Assembly (NCBI GenBank): GCA_964541085.1
Contig: CAZIPA010000005.1
Coordinates: 14,996 to 78,995 of the forward strand
Length of the DNA stretch: 64,000 nucleotides
Direction: 5' to 3'
Source of the DNA: UBA4644 sp964541085
GTDB taxonomy: Bacteria > Bacillota > Clostridia > Oscillospirales > Butyricicoccaceae
Positions 33,689 to 42,308 of the stretch are shown piece by piece (position 1 is the stretch's first letter; every line of letters starts with the position of its first letter). Under the pieces are notes generated by a model. The model saw nothing but the letters and a program-made list of their open reading frames with translations, made no database searches and had not been told where the DNA came from. The translations under genes and the position numbers were made by a program.

Positions 33689-34642
33689 TCACCATTCCTC
33701 CGGCGTGTCCAGCGCCAGCGCCGCATTGCGCAGCCGACGGCGGCAGTCCCGCAGGAGCGCCTGTGCTTCTTCCACGGAAACCTGACGGAAGCGCACGGAA
33801 TCCCCCGGCTTTTTCTGTGCTGCCCGGGGAAGATGGGCTGTGATGACCGTCCCCAGCTTTACATAGCCGCCGGTGGTCTGGCGGTCTGCCAGCATGAGAA
33901 TCGGCTGTCCGTTGGGCACCTGAATGCTGCCCATGGCAACACCGTCAGAAAGGATGTTGGGCGTCTGCCCCTCTTGCAGCGGCAGTATCGGCCCCGTCAG
34001 GCGGGCACCCATTCGGTCACATTGGGCAGTGACGTGATATTCTTCCGAAAAAAACCGTTGCAGCGCAATCGGTGTAAAGGCATCGGCCTGCGGCCCCAAA
34101 ATGACACCCAGCGGCGAATCGTCCTCCGGCAGCAGCTGCTCCAGTCTGCGCACGGGCAGACCCGGCAGCCAGCGCTGGGGGGCACGGAAGCCCAGCCGAT
34201 CGCCCTTTTGCAGGCTGCGTCCGTGATAGCCGCCAAACCCGGCAGCAAGGCAGGTGCTTCTGCTGCCCAGAATCATCGGAAGCTCCAGACCGCCGGCAAC
34301 CGCAAGATACGCCCGAAAGCCCTGCGTCACCGCACCCAGCCGCAGCACCGCTCCGGCTGGCGCATAATAGGCTCTACCCATCTCAACGGGACATTCATCC
34401 AGCGTTGCCGAAATCGTCCCGCCGGTCAGAGCAAAGCAATTTTCCTGATGAAATCGAAGAGTCGGGCCAAGACCGGTCAGCTCCAGCGCAGCCTCATCCT
34501 CCGGATTTCCCACCAGCACATTGGCCTGTGCCAGCGCAAGCCAATCCATTGCGCCGCACACAGGAACACCGTATTGCTGAAAGCCCCGCCTGCCGCCATC
34601 CTGTACCGTGGTGAGCAGACCGGGCTGCAAAATCTCCATCAT
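33689..34642 (-). CDS. pxpC: 5-oxoprolinase subunit PxpC
   Basis: Subunit of ATP-dependent 5-oxoprolinase, which opens pyroglutamate to glutamate. The protein is a biotin-dependent carboxyltransferase-family (KipA/AHS2) member of 317 residues, with LQPGLLTTVQDGGRRGFQQYGVPVCGAMD at its start (split motif: QDGGR, GVPVCGAMD) and FALTGG and ILMLADRQTTGGYVKLG further on. The pxpB stop overlaps by four bases. With pxpA and pxpB it forms a complete PxpABC set. Confidence 0.95.
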   Translation of the reverse strand: MMEILQPGLLTTVQDGGRRGFQQYGVPVCGAMDWLALAQANVLVGNPEDEAALELTGLGPTLRFHQENCFALTGGTISATLDECPVEMGRAYYAPAGAVLRLGAVTQGFRAYLAVAGGLELPMILGSRSTCLAAGFGGYHGRSLQKGDRLGFRAPQRWLPGLPVRRLEQLLPEDDSPLGVILGPQADAFTPIALQRFFSEEYHVTAQCDRMGARLTGPILPLQEGQTPNILSDGVAMGSIQVPNGQPILMLADRQTTGGYVKLGTVITAHLPRAAQKKPGDSVRFRQVSVEEAQALLRDCRRRLRNAALALDTPEEW

Positions 34643-35325
34643 AGCTGCGCCTCTCTTTCCCGAAACGCCTCTGGGGAAATGGGCTGAAACCGCACTCTGT
34701 CACCGGAGGACAGCAAAAATTGCCCCTGCCCTTCCGCAAGGGAAAACAGCCGTTCCGGCGTTCTTCCGATCAGCTGCCAGCCGCCGGGAGAGGCCAGCGG
34801 ATAAATCCCCGTCTGCATTCCTGCAATGCCCACGGAGCCCGCAGGGATTCGGATGCGGGGTGATTCCAGTCTGGGACAGGCGATGGTTTCATCCAGTCCG
34901 CCCAGATAGGCAAAGCCGGGTAAAAAGCCCAGCATATAGACCAGATACTCCGGCTGGGTATGGCGCTCAATCACCTGCTCCGGCGACAGTCCGGCGTGCT
35001 TGGCCACCGTTTCCAGATCCGGCCCATATTCCCCGCCGTAGCATACGGGGATCGTCACCAGACGGCCCTGCGTTTCTTCGGAGGAATCCTCCGGATGCAG
35101 CAGCTCCAGCGCCGCCGTCAGCTGTTCATAGGACAGCACACAGGGGTCATAATGCACGCAGACCGTGGTATAGGTGGGCACCAGCTCTACAATTCCGGGA
35201 ATGGCCGCCCGGCGGATGGCCTGCTCCATACGCTTGACCCGCAGATGCATCTCTTCCGATACGCTGTCACCCAGCACCACCGTCACGGCGCTGTCCCCGC
35301 AGGGTAAAATCCGAAGCGCCTCCAT
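34639..35325 (-). CDS. pxpB: 5-oxoprolinase subunit PxpB
   Basis: AHS1/KipI-family subunit, 228 residues. Typical segments are GDSAVTVVLGD at the N-terminus, VPTYTTVCVHYDP, EYLVYMLGFLPGFAYLGGLD and IPAGSVGIAGMQTGIYPLASPGGW (read in two parts). It partners PxpC; the Bacillus homologue KipI also inhibits a sporulation kinase, but the neighbouring pxpA and pxpC point to 5-oxoproline metabolism. The start shares one base with the pxpA stop (TGATG). Confidence 0.95.
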   Translation of the reverse strand: MEALRILPCGDSAVTVVLGDSVSEEMHLRVKRMEQAIRRAAIPGIVELVPTYTTVCVHYDPCVLSYEQLTAALELLHPEDSSEETQGRLVTIPVCYGGEYGPDLETVAKHAGLSPEQVIERHTQPEYLVYMLGFLPGFAYLGGLDETIACPRLESPRIRIPAGSVGIAGMQTGIYPLASPGGWQLIGRTPERLFSLAEGQGQFLLSSGDRVRFQPISPEAFREREAQL

Positions 35326-36092
35326 CAGACAAGCTCCTTCAGCGGCCGCAGTGCAATTCCGTTCTGCTCCAGCGCAGCACGAATCACCCGAACACTTTCC
35401 AGTACGGCCTCATTATCCCCATGGACGCAGACCGACACACAATGCACCGGCCGAAGCGTTCCGTCCGCGCAGGTCACGGTTCCCTGCTGCGCCATTTGCA
35501 GCACTCTTGCCGCCGCCAGCTGCGGGTCATGAATCACTGCGCCGGGCTGGCTTCTGGGCATGAGACTGCCGTCCGGCAGATAGGCCCGATCGGCGAAAAA
35601 CTCTCCGGCGAAGGGCAGACCAAGCTGCGCCGCCGCCGTCTGAAACGCACTTCCCTCCGGTGCCAGCACGGCAAGATTGGGATCATAATCCCGGGCAGCA
35701 CGGCAAATCGCAGTGGCAAGCCTATCATCTTTACAGCCCTGATTATACAAGGCTCCGTGCGGCTTGATATGCTGAAGTCTGCCTCCGGCAGCCGTGACAA
35801 ACGCGCCTAGCGCACCCAGCTGATACAGCACATAGGCATAGGCTTCCTCCGGCGAAAGCTTCATCTCCCGGCGGCCAAAGCCCATCAGATCCGGATAGCC
35901 GGGGTGCGCACCAAAGGCAACGCCCAGCCGGGATGCCGCCGCAATGGTGCGCTGCATGACCAGCGGATCGCCGCCATGCCAGCCGCAGGCCACGGAGGCA
36001 GAGGTGATGCACTGCATCAGCTCCTCGTCCCGTCCCAGCGTATACGCACCGAAGCTTTCTCCCAGATCACTGTTCAGGTCAATGGCTTTCAT
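35325..36092 (-). CDS. pxpA: 5-oxoprolinase subunit PxpA (LamB/YcsF family)
   Basis: LamB/YcsF-family subunit that handles ring opening in the PxpABC complex. 255 residues with the family start IDLNSDLGESFGAY, ACGWHGGDPLVM, GAHPGYPDLMGFGRR and KPHGALYNQ, and a late VCVHGDNEAV. All key segments appear intact. It follows the coiled-coil protein gene after a 6-bp gap, so the operon joins pyroglutamate recycling to the coaD-rsmD-uvrC group. Confidence 0.97.
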   Translation of the reverse strand: MKAIDLNSDLGESFGAYTLGRDEELMQCITSASVACGWHGGDPLVMQRTIAAASRLGVAFGAHPGYPDLMGFGRREMKLSPEEAYAYVLYQLGALGAFVTAAGGRLQHIKPHGALYNQGCKDDRLATAICRAARDYDPNLAVLAPEGSAFQTAAAQLGLPFAGEFFADRAYLPDGSLMPRSQPGAVIHDPQLAAARVLQMAQQGTVTCADGTLRPVHCVSVCVHGDNEAVLESVRVIRAALEQNGIALRPLKELV

Positions 36093-36098
36093 GGGGCA

Positions 36099-36575
36099 TC
36101 AGCTCTCCTTCTGCTCCCGGGCGGCCTGCTGGAACTGCATACGGGACTGCCGCAGCTCCTCCAGAGACTGGGCCATGGCAGATTCCGTGCGCTTCATTGC
36201 GTCTTCACAGTATTCACCGGCGGCCCGCATCACATCCTTGGCCCGGCGCTCTGCCGCGGTCACCAGCTCGGCAGCCTTTTTCCGGGCCTCCTGGGTGATC
36301 TCATGTTCACTGGTTTTCTGGCGGGCGTATTCCTCCGCCTGCTTTTTCATCGCGTCACATTCCCGCTTGGCGGCGGCGATAAGCTCGTTGCGCTTTTCCA
36401 CGATCTCCTGTGCCATTTTCAGGTCAGAGGGCAGATTGGCGCGGATCTCGTCCAGAATATCCAGCACCTTATCCCGCTCCAGAATGCAGCGGTCATTGCC
36501 CAGCGGCATGGTAAAGGCGTCCTCCACCATATCGTACAGAGAAGTGATCATTTCGTTAATGGATGCTCCTGCCAT
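36099..36575 (-). CDS. Coiled-coil protein of unknown function
   Basis: 158 residues, almost entirely helical. After a short N-terminal segment (MAGASINEMITSLYDMVEDA) the region from about 55 to 150 is a charged coiled coil with recurring Ala/Glu/Lys/Arg heptads, similar in look to F0 subunit b or DivIVA-type proteins. No membrane helix is visible. Its place right after coaD recurs in Oscillospiraceae, where related proteins are called hypothetical or ATP synthase b-like; nothing here supports an ATP synthase role. AAAGGAG precedes the ATG. Confidence 0.8.
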   Translation of the reverse strand: MAGASINEMITSLYDMVEDAFTMPLGNDRCILERDKVLDILDEIRANLPSDLKMAQEIVEKRNELIAAAKRECDAMKKQAEEYARQKTSEHEITQEARKKAAELVTAAERRAKDVMRAAGEYCEDAMKRTESAMAQSLEELRQSRMQFQQAAREQKES

Positions 36576-36578
36576 AGA

Positions 36579-37061
36579 TTATCTCTCCTTTTCTGCTTGT
36601 TGAAGCGCCGATGCCACCATCGGTGTGACCAGCGCTGAAATATCCTCTCCTGCCCTGCTCCGGCGCATGACCTCTGTAGAGCTCAGCTGCTCCAGCCCTT
36701 TTCTTGCAGGCAGCAGCAGTGTCTCACAGTCGGGTGCGTGGGCAAGGTTATACTCGGCCATGTCCAGCTCATAAACGGTATCCTTCTCGCTGCGGATACC
36801 CCGCACATTGGCGCAGATACCGTGGGCCTGTACATATTCATACAGCATTCCGTCCCAATAGTCCACATGAACATTGGACAGATGGGCAACGGCATCCCTT
36901 AAAAAAGCCAGCCGCTGCTCCACGGAAAACCGGGCCTGCTTATCCGGATTGACCATGATGGTCATCCACACCTGATCGAACAGCCTGGAGGCCCGCTGTG
37001 CCAGATCCACATGACCCAGCGTTACCGGATCGAAGGTTCCGGAAACCACTGCTTTTCTCAT
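36579..37061 (-). CDS. coaD: Phosphopantetheine adenylyltransferase
   Basis: Penultimate step of coenzyme A synthesis, adenylating 4'-phosphopantetheine. The nucleotidyltransferase motif SGTFDPVTLGHVDL is at the N-terminus with the (T/H)xGH site, and the C-terminal LSSTEVMRR corresponds to the ISST motif. 160 residues, standard. The start overlaps the rsmD stop by four bases; rsmD-coaD is a widely conserved pair. Confidence 0.97.
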   Translation of the reverse strand: MRKAVVSGTFDPVTLGHVDLAQRASRLFDQVWMTIMVNPDKQARFSVEQRLAFLRDAVAHLSNVHVDYWDGMLYEYVQAHGICANVRGIRSEKDTVYELDMAEYNLAHAPDCETLLLPARKGLEQLSSTEVMRRSRAGEDISALVTPMVASALQQAEKER

Positions 37062-37612
37062 GCGTCACCGTCCCGGGTTACCGTGACCACGGCAGAATGG
37101 CCGTAATGATAGCGGCGCAGCACCCGATAAGGTGCCGGAAGGGGCGCAAGCTCGTCCTTTTCGCCGCTTTCACAGATGATTATACCACCCTCCGATAAAA
37201 TGTCAATTCGGCAGATTTCCTGCAAAGCCCGATTCAGCAGCTCGCCGCCATAGGGCGGATCCAGAAAAATCAGGCCAAAGCTGCCCTTTTTCTGCCGCTG
37301 AAGAAACTGAAACGCATCTCCTGCCACCAGTCGGCACTGCTTTTCAAACTTGCAGCCACGGATATTGCTCTCAATAACCCGCTGGGCGTTGCGGTCGCCC
37401 TCGACGATGACGCAGCTTTCCGCGCCCCGGGACACGGCCTCCAGTCCCAGCTGGCCGCTCCCGCCGAACAGATCCAGCACCTTCCGGCCTTCAATATCCC
37501 ACTGCACGATGCTGAAAACGGACTCCTTGATGCGCTCTGTGGTGGGACGGGTATGCAGTCCCTCCGGCGCCTGAAGCCGCTTTCCCCGCGCGGTTCCCGT
37601 AATAATTCTCAT
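37058..37612 (-). CDS. rsmD: 16S rRNA (guanine-966-N2)-methyltransferase RsmD
   Basis: Methylates G966 of 16S rRNA. 184 residues with MRIITGTARGKRLQAPEG at the start, the TRPTTERIKESVFSI substrate segment, SAM motif VLDLFGGSGQLGLEAVSRGA and catalytic LDPPYGG. It overlaps uvrC by four bases and coaD by four. Confidence 0.97.
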   Translation of the reverse strand: MRIITGTARGKRLQAPEGLHTRPTTERIKESVFSIVQWDIEGRKVLDLFGGSGQLGLEAVSRGAESCVIVEGDRNAQRVIESNIRGCKFEKQCRLVAGDAFQFLQRQKKGSFGLIFLDPPYGGELLNRALQEICRIDILSEGGIIICESGEKDELAPLPAPYRVLRRYHYGHSAVVTVTRDGDA

Positions 37613-39432
37613 GTTTCTTTCTCCTTCAGATGATAATAAACCGTGTCTGCCACCGAGGCCGGCAAGACCTCCCGCAGCTGCTCCGGCGTTGCGTCTCGAA
37701 TGGCCCGCACAGAGCCAAACCGCTTCAGCAGCGCCTTTTCCCGCACCGGCCCCAGCCCGGGAATATTCTCCAGGGCAGAGCGGCGCATCTGTTTTCCCCG
37801 CAGACTGCGATGATACTCAATGGCAAACCGGTGGGTTTCCTCCTGAATGCGTCCGATCAGCGCAAACACCGGCGGTGTGGCAGAAATGCCGATTTCCCGG
37901 CCCTCCGCCGAAACCAGCGCCCGGGTGCGGTGGTGGCTGTCCTTTACCATACCATAAACCGGGATGTGCAGATTTCGGGCCTGAAGCTGCTCCAGCGCCA
38001 TGCGGGTCTGACCTGCGCCGCCGTCAATGAGAAACAGATCGGGCAGCGGCAAAAAGCCCTCATCCCCGGCCAGCGCCCGATCCAGCCGCCGTCCCAGCAC
38101 CTCAAACATTGCGCCGTAATCGTCGCCGCCCTGTGCGGTTTTGATCTTGTATTTGCGATAAGCGCTTTTCAGCGGCTTGCCGTTCCGGAAGACGGTCATG
38201 GAGGCCACCGGATCGGTGCCGGCGGTATTGGAAATATCAAAGGCCTCCATGCGCAGCGGCGGCGCATCCAGTCCCAGCATCTCCTGCAGCAGCGTCAGCG
38301 TCCTGCCGGTGCGTTCCTCAGAGGCTTCGGCCTCCTTCAGCTCCAGCAGCGCATTGTCCATGGCCAGCTGTACCTCCCGGCGCTTTTCGCCCCGTCTGGG
38401 CAGCAGCAGGGTACATTTGCTTTCCCGCAGACCGGAAAGATAGTCCTCCATGGCCTGTCGGTTTTCGATCTCATGGGAAAGGCAGATGGTTTTCGGCGCC
38501 CAGCTCAGCTGGGTATAATACTGCTGCAAAAAGCTCTCCAGCGCGTCCGGCCCGTCGCCCTCGTCCAGTCCGTCCAGAAAGACGGATTTCCGGTCGATCA
38601 GCACGCCGCCCTGATAGGACAGCCGCACAATGCAGGCCCGCCCGTTTTGCTGGGCAAAGGCCAGCGCATCCGTATCCGCACCGCCGGCCACCACGGCAAT
38701 GCGCAGCTGGCGCAGCTTTTGAAGGGCACGGATCCGGTCCCGCAGTGCCGCCGCCTGTTCAAAGGCCAGCTGCTCTGCCGCCTGCTCCATGCTTTGCGTC
38801 AGCTGTTCCTCCAGCGCCTCACTTTTGCCCTCCAGCACCTGAATGCACTGGCGGATCAACTCCTGATATGCCTCCGGCGAAAGCTTTCCCGTGCAGACAC
38901 CGCAGCATTTTTTCATGTCATATTGCAGACATGGCCGTTCCCGTCCCACATCCCGGGGAAATTTCCGGTTGCAGCTGGGCAGCAGAAAGGTCTCGGACAG
39001 CAGACGAATGGCCTGATTTGCCGTACCTCTGCCGCCATAGGGGCCGAAATACCGTGCGCCGTCCTGCTCCCGCCGTCCCGCAACCGTCAATCGGGGATAG
39101 TCCTCCCGGCCAATGCGGATAAAGGGATAGCCCTTGTCGTCCTTCAGCAGGATGTTGTACTTGGGCTTGTATTTTTTAATCAGCGTATTTTCCAGCAGCA
39201 GGGCATCCAGCTCGGAGGAGGCAAAAATGGTTTCGAAATAATCAATATTAGAAACCATCCTCCGGGTTTTCACCGTGTGTGAGGCCAGATCGGCAAAATA
39301 CTGGCTCACCCGATTGCGCAGACTTTTCGCCTTGCCCACATAGATCACCGTACCGTCCCGGCTGTGCATCAGATACACGCCGGGCAGCTGCGGCAGCCGG
39401 TGGGCCTTATCCTTCAGTTCTTCAAAGGTCAT
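37609..39432 (-). CDS. uvrC: Excinuclease ABC subunit C
   Basis: Nucleotide-excision repair nuclease that makes both incisions in the UvrB-DNA complex. In order: GIY-YIG domain (about 14-92, GVYLMHSRDGTVIYVGKAKSLRNRV), a Cys-rich linker, UVR motif near 205-240, the RNase H-like endonuclease domain with DISNTAGTDPVASM and DLFLIDGGAGQ, and C-terminal helix-hairpin-helix repeats (LENIPGLGPVREKALLKRFG). Length 607 residues. Start ATG 39432 after CGGAG. It lies just past the HPr terminator, so transcription may depend on read-through or an unrecognised promoter. Confidence 0.97.
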   Translation of the reverse strand: MTFEELKDKAHRLPQLPGVYLMHSRDGTVIYVGKAKSLRNRVSQYFADLASHTVKTRRMVSNIDYFETIFASSELDALLLENTLIKKYKPKYNILLKDDKGYPFIRIGREDYPRLTVAGRREQDGARYFGPYGGRGTANQAIRLLSETFLLPSCNRKFPRDVGRERPCLQYDMKKCCGVCTGKLSPEAYQELIRQCIQVLEGKSEALEEQLTQSMEQAAEQLAFEQAAALRDRIRALQKLRQLRIAVVAGGADTDALAFAQQNGRACIVRLSYQGGVLIDRKSVFLDGLDEGDGPDALESFLQQYYTQLSWAPKTICLSHEIENRQAMEDYLSGLRESKCTLLLPRRGEKRREVQLAMDNALLELKEAEASEERTGRTLTLLQEMLGLDAPPLRMEAFDISNTAGTDPVASMTVFRNGKPLKSAYRKYKIKTAQGGDDYGAMFEVLGRRLDRALAGDEGFLPLPDLFLIDGGAGQTRMALEQLQARNLHIPVYGMVKDSHHRTRALVSAEGREIGISATPPVFALIGRIQEETHRFAIEYHRSLRGKQMRRSALENIPGLGPVREKALLKRFGSVRAIRDATPEQLREVLPASVADTVYYHLKEKET

Positions 39433-39448
39433 AGCGTTCTCCGATAGT

Positions 39449-39476
39449 AAAAATGCGTCCCGCGACCGGGACGCAT
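39449..39476 (-). terminator. Rho-independent terminator after the HPr-like gene
   Basis: Perfect 10-bp stem ATGCGTCCCG with CGGGACGCAT around a 4-base loop, followed on the minus strand by TTTTTAC. It lies between the HPr stop and the uvrC start. Confidence 0.88.
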
Positions 39477-39498
39477 GGACTTTTGTGCTCAGAACGGA

Positions 39499-39762
39499 TT
39501 ACTCGCCGAAATTGCTTTCGATTAACTGGCACAGTGCGTTGACTGCCTCTTCTTCGTCGATACCTTCGGCAGAAATCGTGATCGTGCTTCCTTTGGTGAT
39601 GCCCAGAGACAAAACACCCAGAAGGCTCTTGGCGTTGACCTTACGCTCCGCTTTTTCCACCATCATCGTACTCCGAAATTCATTGGCTTTCTGGATAAAA
39701 AAAGTTGCAGGTCTCGCATAAAGACCGGTCTGATTCGTTACGGTGACTTCTTTAGAAAACAT
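39499..39762 (-). CDS. HPr-like protein with Tyr15 in place of the phosphorylated His
   Basis: HPr fold of 87 residues. Counting from the ATG at 39762 (GAGG six bases before), the usual GLHARPAT active site reads GLYARPAT, so residue 15 is Tyr (codon TAT) rather than His. The regulatory Ser46 site is intact in AKSLLGVLSLG. Without His15 it should not carry phosphate in sugar transport, but could still be phosphorylated on Ser46 by HPr kinase, like Crh of Bacillus, which has Gln15. It has its own promoter and terminator. Role as carrier is unlikely; a regulatory role is inferred. Confidence 0.88.
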   Translation of the reverse strand: MFSKEVTVTNQTGLYARPATFFIQKANEFRSTMMVEKAERKVNAKSLLGVLSLGITKGSTITISAEGIDEEEAVNALCQLIESNFGE

Positions 39763-39797
39763 AAGCATCCTCGCTTCCTTATATTCGTTCTCTATCT

Positions 39798-39826
39798 ATC
39801 ATACCAGATTTCTTTCAAAATGGCAA
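39798..39826 (-). promoter_or_regulatory. Sigma-A-type promoter of the HPr-like gene
   Basis: Minus strand TTGCCA, 17-base spacer, TATGAT, about 30 bases before the ATG. Confidence 0.75.
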
Positions 39827-39929
39827 TGCTAAATTTCCATCAAATTTCACAAAAGCGCCGGAGTGTGATTTTACCTCCTGCTGAGAAATCACAGAAAGTG
39901 CAAAAAACAGGCTCTCAGCGGGGGAAATT

Positions 39930-42308
39930 TCAACGCTTCATGGTGGCGATGGTCACACCGTTCTCCCCCTCTCCGTATACACCCAGACGGAAGCTTTTCA
40001 CCTGGGGATGACTGCGCAGCCGTGCCTGTACCCGCTGACGCAGAACACCGGTGCCCTTGCCGTGAATGATGGTGACGGTTTCCAGATGGAGCCGCACCGC
40101 GTTGTCCAGAAACTGATCCAGCTCCAGAATGGCTTCGTCGCCGCTCTGCCCCCGCAGATCCAGCTCTGCCGTCACCTGCTGCGGCCCGGAAAGGCGTACA
40201 CCGCCGGAACGGGGCGGCTCCTTCTTTTCCGGCTTCACATCCTCCAGCAGCTGAAGCTCCTTTGGCTCCACCTGAATCTTCAGGATGCCCGCCTGCACCT
40301 TTACCTTTTCGCCGGGCTTGGGCGCTTCCAGCACCGTGGCACGGGTACGGGTAGAGACGATTTCCACGGTGTCGCCCGCTTTCAGCGCCCGGGGAAGGGG
40401 CATGGCCTTTCGCTCGGCCCGCTGGGACAGGGTCTTTTTTTCCGCCTCGGAAAGGGTTCCCCGCAGAACCGCACGGGCAGCCGCCAGATTGGCATCCTTG
40501 CCGTCCGCAGCCTCCTGCTTGACCCGCCGGGCCTCCTCCAACACCATTTCGCTGGCGGCACGGGCATTGTCGATGATCTCCTTTGCCTTGAGCTTGGCAT
40601 CCAGCACCAGCTTTTCCCGCTCATCCTCCAGGGTGGCAAGACGCTCCTGCGCTCGGCGGTTGGCAGCTTCCGCATCCCGCTGCTGCCGCTCTGCCGCAGC
40701 GATTCTGCCCTCCAGTGCCTGCCGCTTTTCCTCCAGACGGGTGATGACCTCCTCGAACTCCTTATCCTCCGTGGCGATCAGTCCCGAGGCCGCATCGATG
40801 ATATCCTCCCGCAGCCCCAGCCGCCGGGAAATGGCAAAGGCATTGGATTTGCCCGGTACGCCAAAGATCAAACGATAGGTGGGCCGCAGTGTCTGCACAT
40901 CAAACTCGCAGGAGGCATTTTCCACGCCGGAGGTTTCCAGCGCATAGACCTTCAGCTCCGCATAATGGGTGGTGGCAGCCACGACACAGCCCAGACTCCG
41001 CAGATGCTCGATAATGGCCCGGGCCAGCGCGGCGCCCTCCACCGGATCCGTGCCCGCACCCAGCTCGTCCAGCAGCACCAGCGTATGGGAGCCCGCCAGC
41101 TGAAGAATGTCCACAATGGTGCGCATATGTCCGGAAAAGGTGGAAAGCGACTGCTCAATGCTCTGCTCGTCGCCGATGTCCGCCAGAATGTGCTCAAACA
41201 GCACGATCTGACTGCCGTCGGAGGCGGGAATCTGAAGGCCGCACTGGGCCATCGCAGTCAGCAATCCGAGGGTTTTCAATCCCACCGTCTTGCCGCCGGT
41301 GTTGGGGCCGGTGATAATGACGGTATCCACTGTGCCGCCGATCCGGAAGCCGACGGGCACCGCCGTATCCGGATTCAGCAGCGGATGCCGGGCCCGGTTG
41401 ATCTCCGTCCGGCCGCTTTCCAGCAGACGGGGGCGCATGGCCTTCATTTTGTAGGCCAGCTTGCCCCGGGCAAAGATAAAGTCCAGACGGCACAGCAACT
41501 CATAATCCCGGCGAATGGTGCCGGAAAACTGCGCCGTATCCGCGGAAAGCTCTGCCAGAATCCGTTCGATCTCCGCCTTTTCCTTGCCGTATAGAATGCG
41601 GATGTTATTGTTCAGCTCTACCACGGCGGCAGGCTCGATAAACAAAGTCGCGCCGCTGGAGCTGGTATCATGTACCATGCCGGGCATGCTGCTGCGATAT
41701 TCTGCCTTTACCGGCACCACAAACCGCCCGTTGCGCTGGGTGATGATGGAGTCCTGTAAAATCTTCTGATAGCTCTGAGAGGTGGTGATTTTGTTCAGTA
41801 CATCCCGTACTTTGGATGCCGCCGCACGAATTTGCCGACGAAGCTGATACAGTTCGCTGCTGGCGTGATCGGATACTTCCTCTTCGGAGACAATGGCGTT
41901 TTCGATTTTTTCCTCCAGAAAACGGTTGCCGCTGAGCAGGTTAAAATAGCCGTCCAGAGAGGTTTCTTCCTGTCGGTGCTCCTCCCGATAATGCCTGGTC
42001 ATCCGGGCCGCACGCAGCATAGCTCCTACGCCCAGCAGCTCGGCAGGGTTGAGCAGACCGCCCTTCTCTGCCCGCTCCAGCGCAGCGGAAATGTCCCGCA
42101 GACCGGAAAAGGACGGGCTGCCCTGCAAGCCGATCAGACGGACGGCGTCCTCGGTTTCCTGCTGGAGCGTTTCACAGACCTGCAGCGAAAACACCGGCCG
42201 CAGCTCCCGACACAGCGCCTTGGCCGGTTCGGTAGCCGCTTCCTGTGCCAGCAGCTCCAGAATCTTCGGCAGCTCCAGCGTTTGATAGGATCGCTCCTGT
42301 AATGTCAT
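39930..42308 (-). CDS. mutS2: Endonuclease MutS2
   Basis: MutS2-family ATPase; in Bacillus it acts on collided ribosomes as well as in recombination control. 792 residues: N-terminal lever/clamp region without the mismatch-binding domain, ATPase with Walker A GPNTGGKTVGLKT and LLDELGAGTDP, a long coiled coil near 510-620, a KOW-like segment (LKAGDTVEIVSTRTRATVL) and a C-terminal Smr nuclease domain with LDLRG and IHGKGTGVLR. It overlaps the recO stop by four bases. Confidence 0.97.
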   Translation of the reverse strand: MTLQERSYQTLELPKILELLAQEAATEPAKALCRELRPVFSLQVCETLQQETEDAVRLIGLQGSPSFSGLRDISAALERAEKGGLLNPAELLGVGAMLRAARMTRHYREEHRQEETSLDGYFNLLSGNRFLEEKIENAIVSEEEVSDHASSELYQLRRQIRAAASKVRDVLNKITTSQSYQKILQDSIITQRNGRFVVPVKAEYRSSMPGMVHDTSSSGATLFIEPAAVVELNNNIRILYGKEKAEIERILAELSADTAQFSGTIRRDYELLCRLDFIFARGKLAYKMKAMRPRLLESGRTEINRARHPLLNPDTAVPVGFRIGGTVDTVIITGPNTGGKTVGLKTLGLLTAMAQCGLQIPASDGSQIVLFEHILADIGDEQSIEQSLSTFSGHMRTIVDILQLAGSHTLVLLDELGAGTDPVEGAALARAIIEHLRSLGCVVAATTHYAELKVYALETSGVENASCEFDVQTLRPTYRLIFGVPGKSNAFAISRRLGLREDIIDAASGLIATEDKEFEEVITRLEEKRQALEGRIAAAERQQRDAEAANRRAQERLATLEDEREKLVLDAKLKAKEIIDNARAASEMVLEEARRVKQEAADGKDANLAAARAVLRGTLSEAEKKTLSQRAERKAMPLPRALKAGDTVEIVSTRTRATVLEAPKPGEKVKVQAGILKIQVEPKELQLLEDVKPEKKEPPRSGGVRLSGPQQVTAELDLRGQSGDEAILELDQFLDNAVRLHLETVTIIHGKGTGVLRQRVQARLRSHPQVKSFRLGVYGEGENGVTIATMKR

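Noticed and set aside
36099..36575. F0 ATP synthase subunit b.
   Set aside because: The coiled coil resembles it superficially, but there is no membrane helix and no ATP synthase gene nearby.
39840..39925. A possible terminator after mutS2 (GCTGAGA pairing with TCTCAGC).
   Set aside because: The loop is about 26 bases and no T-tract follows, so it is not a convincing intrinsic terminator.
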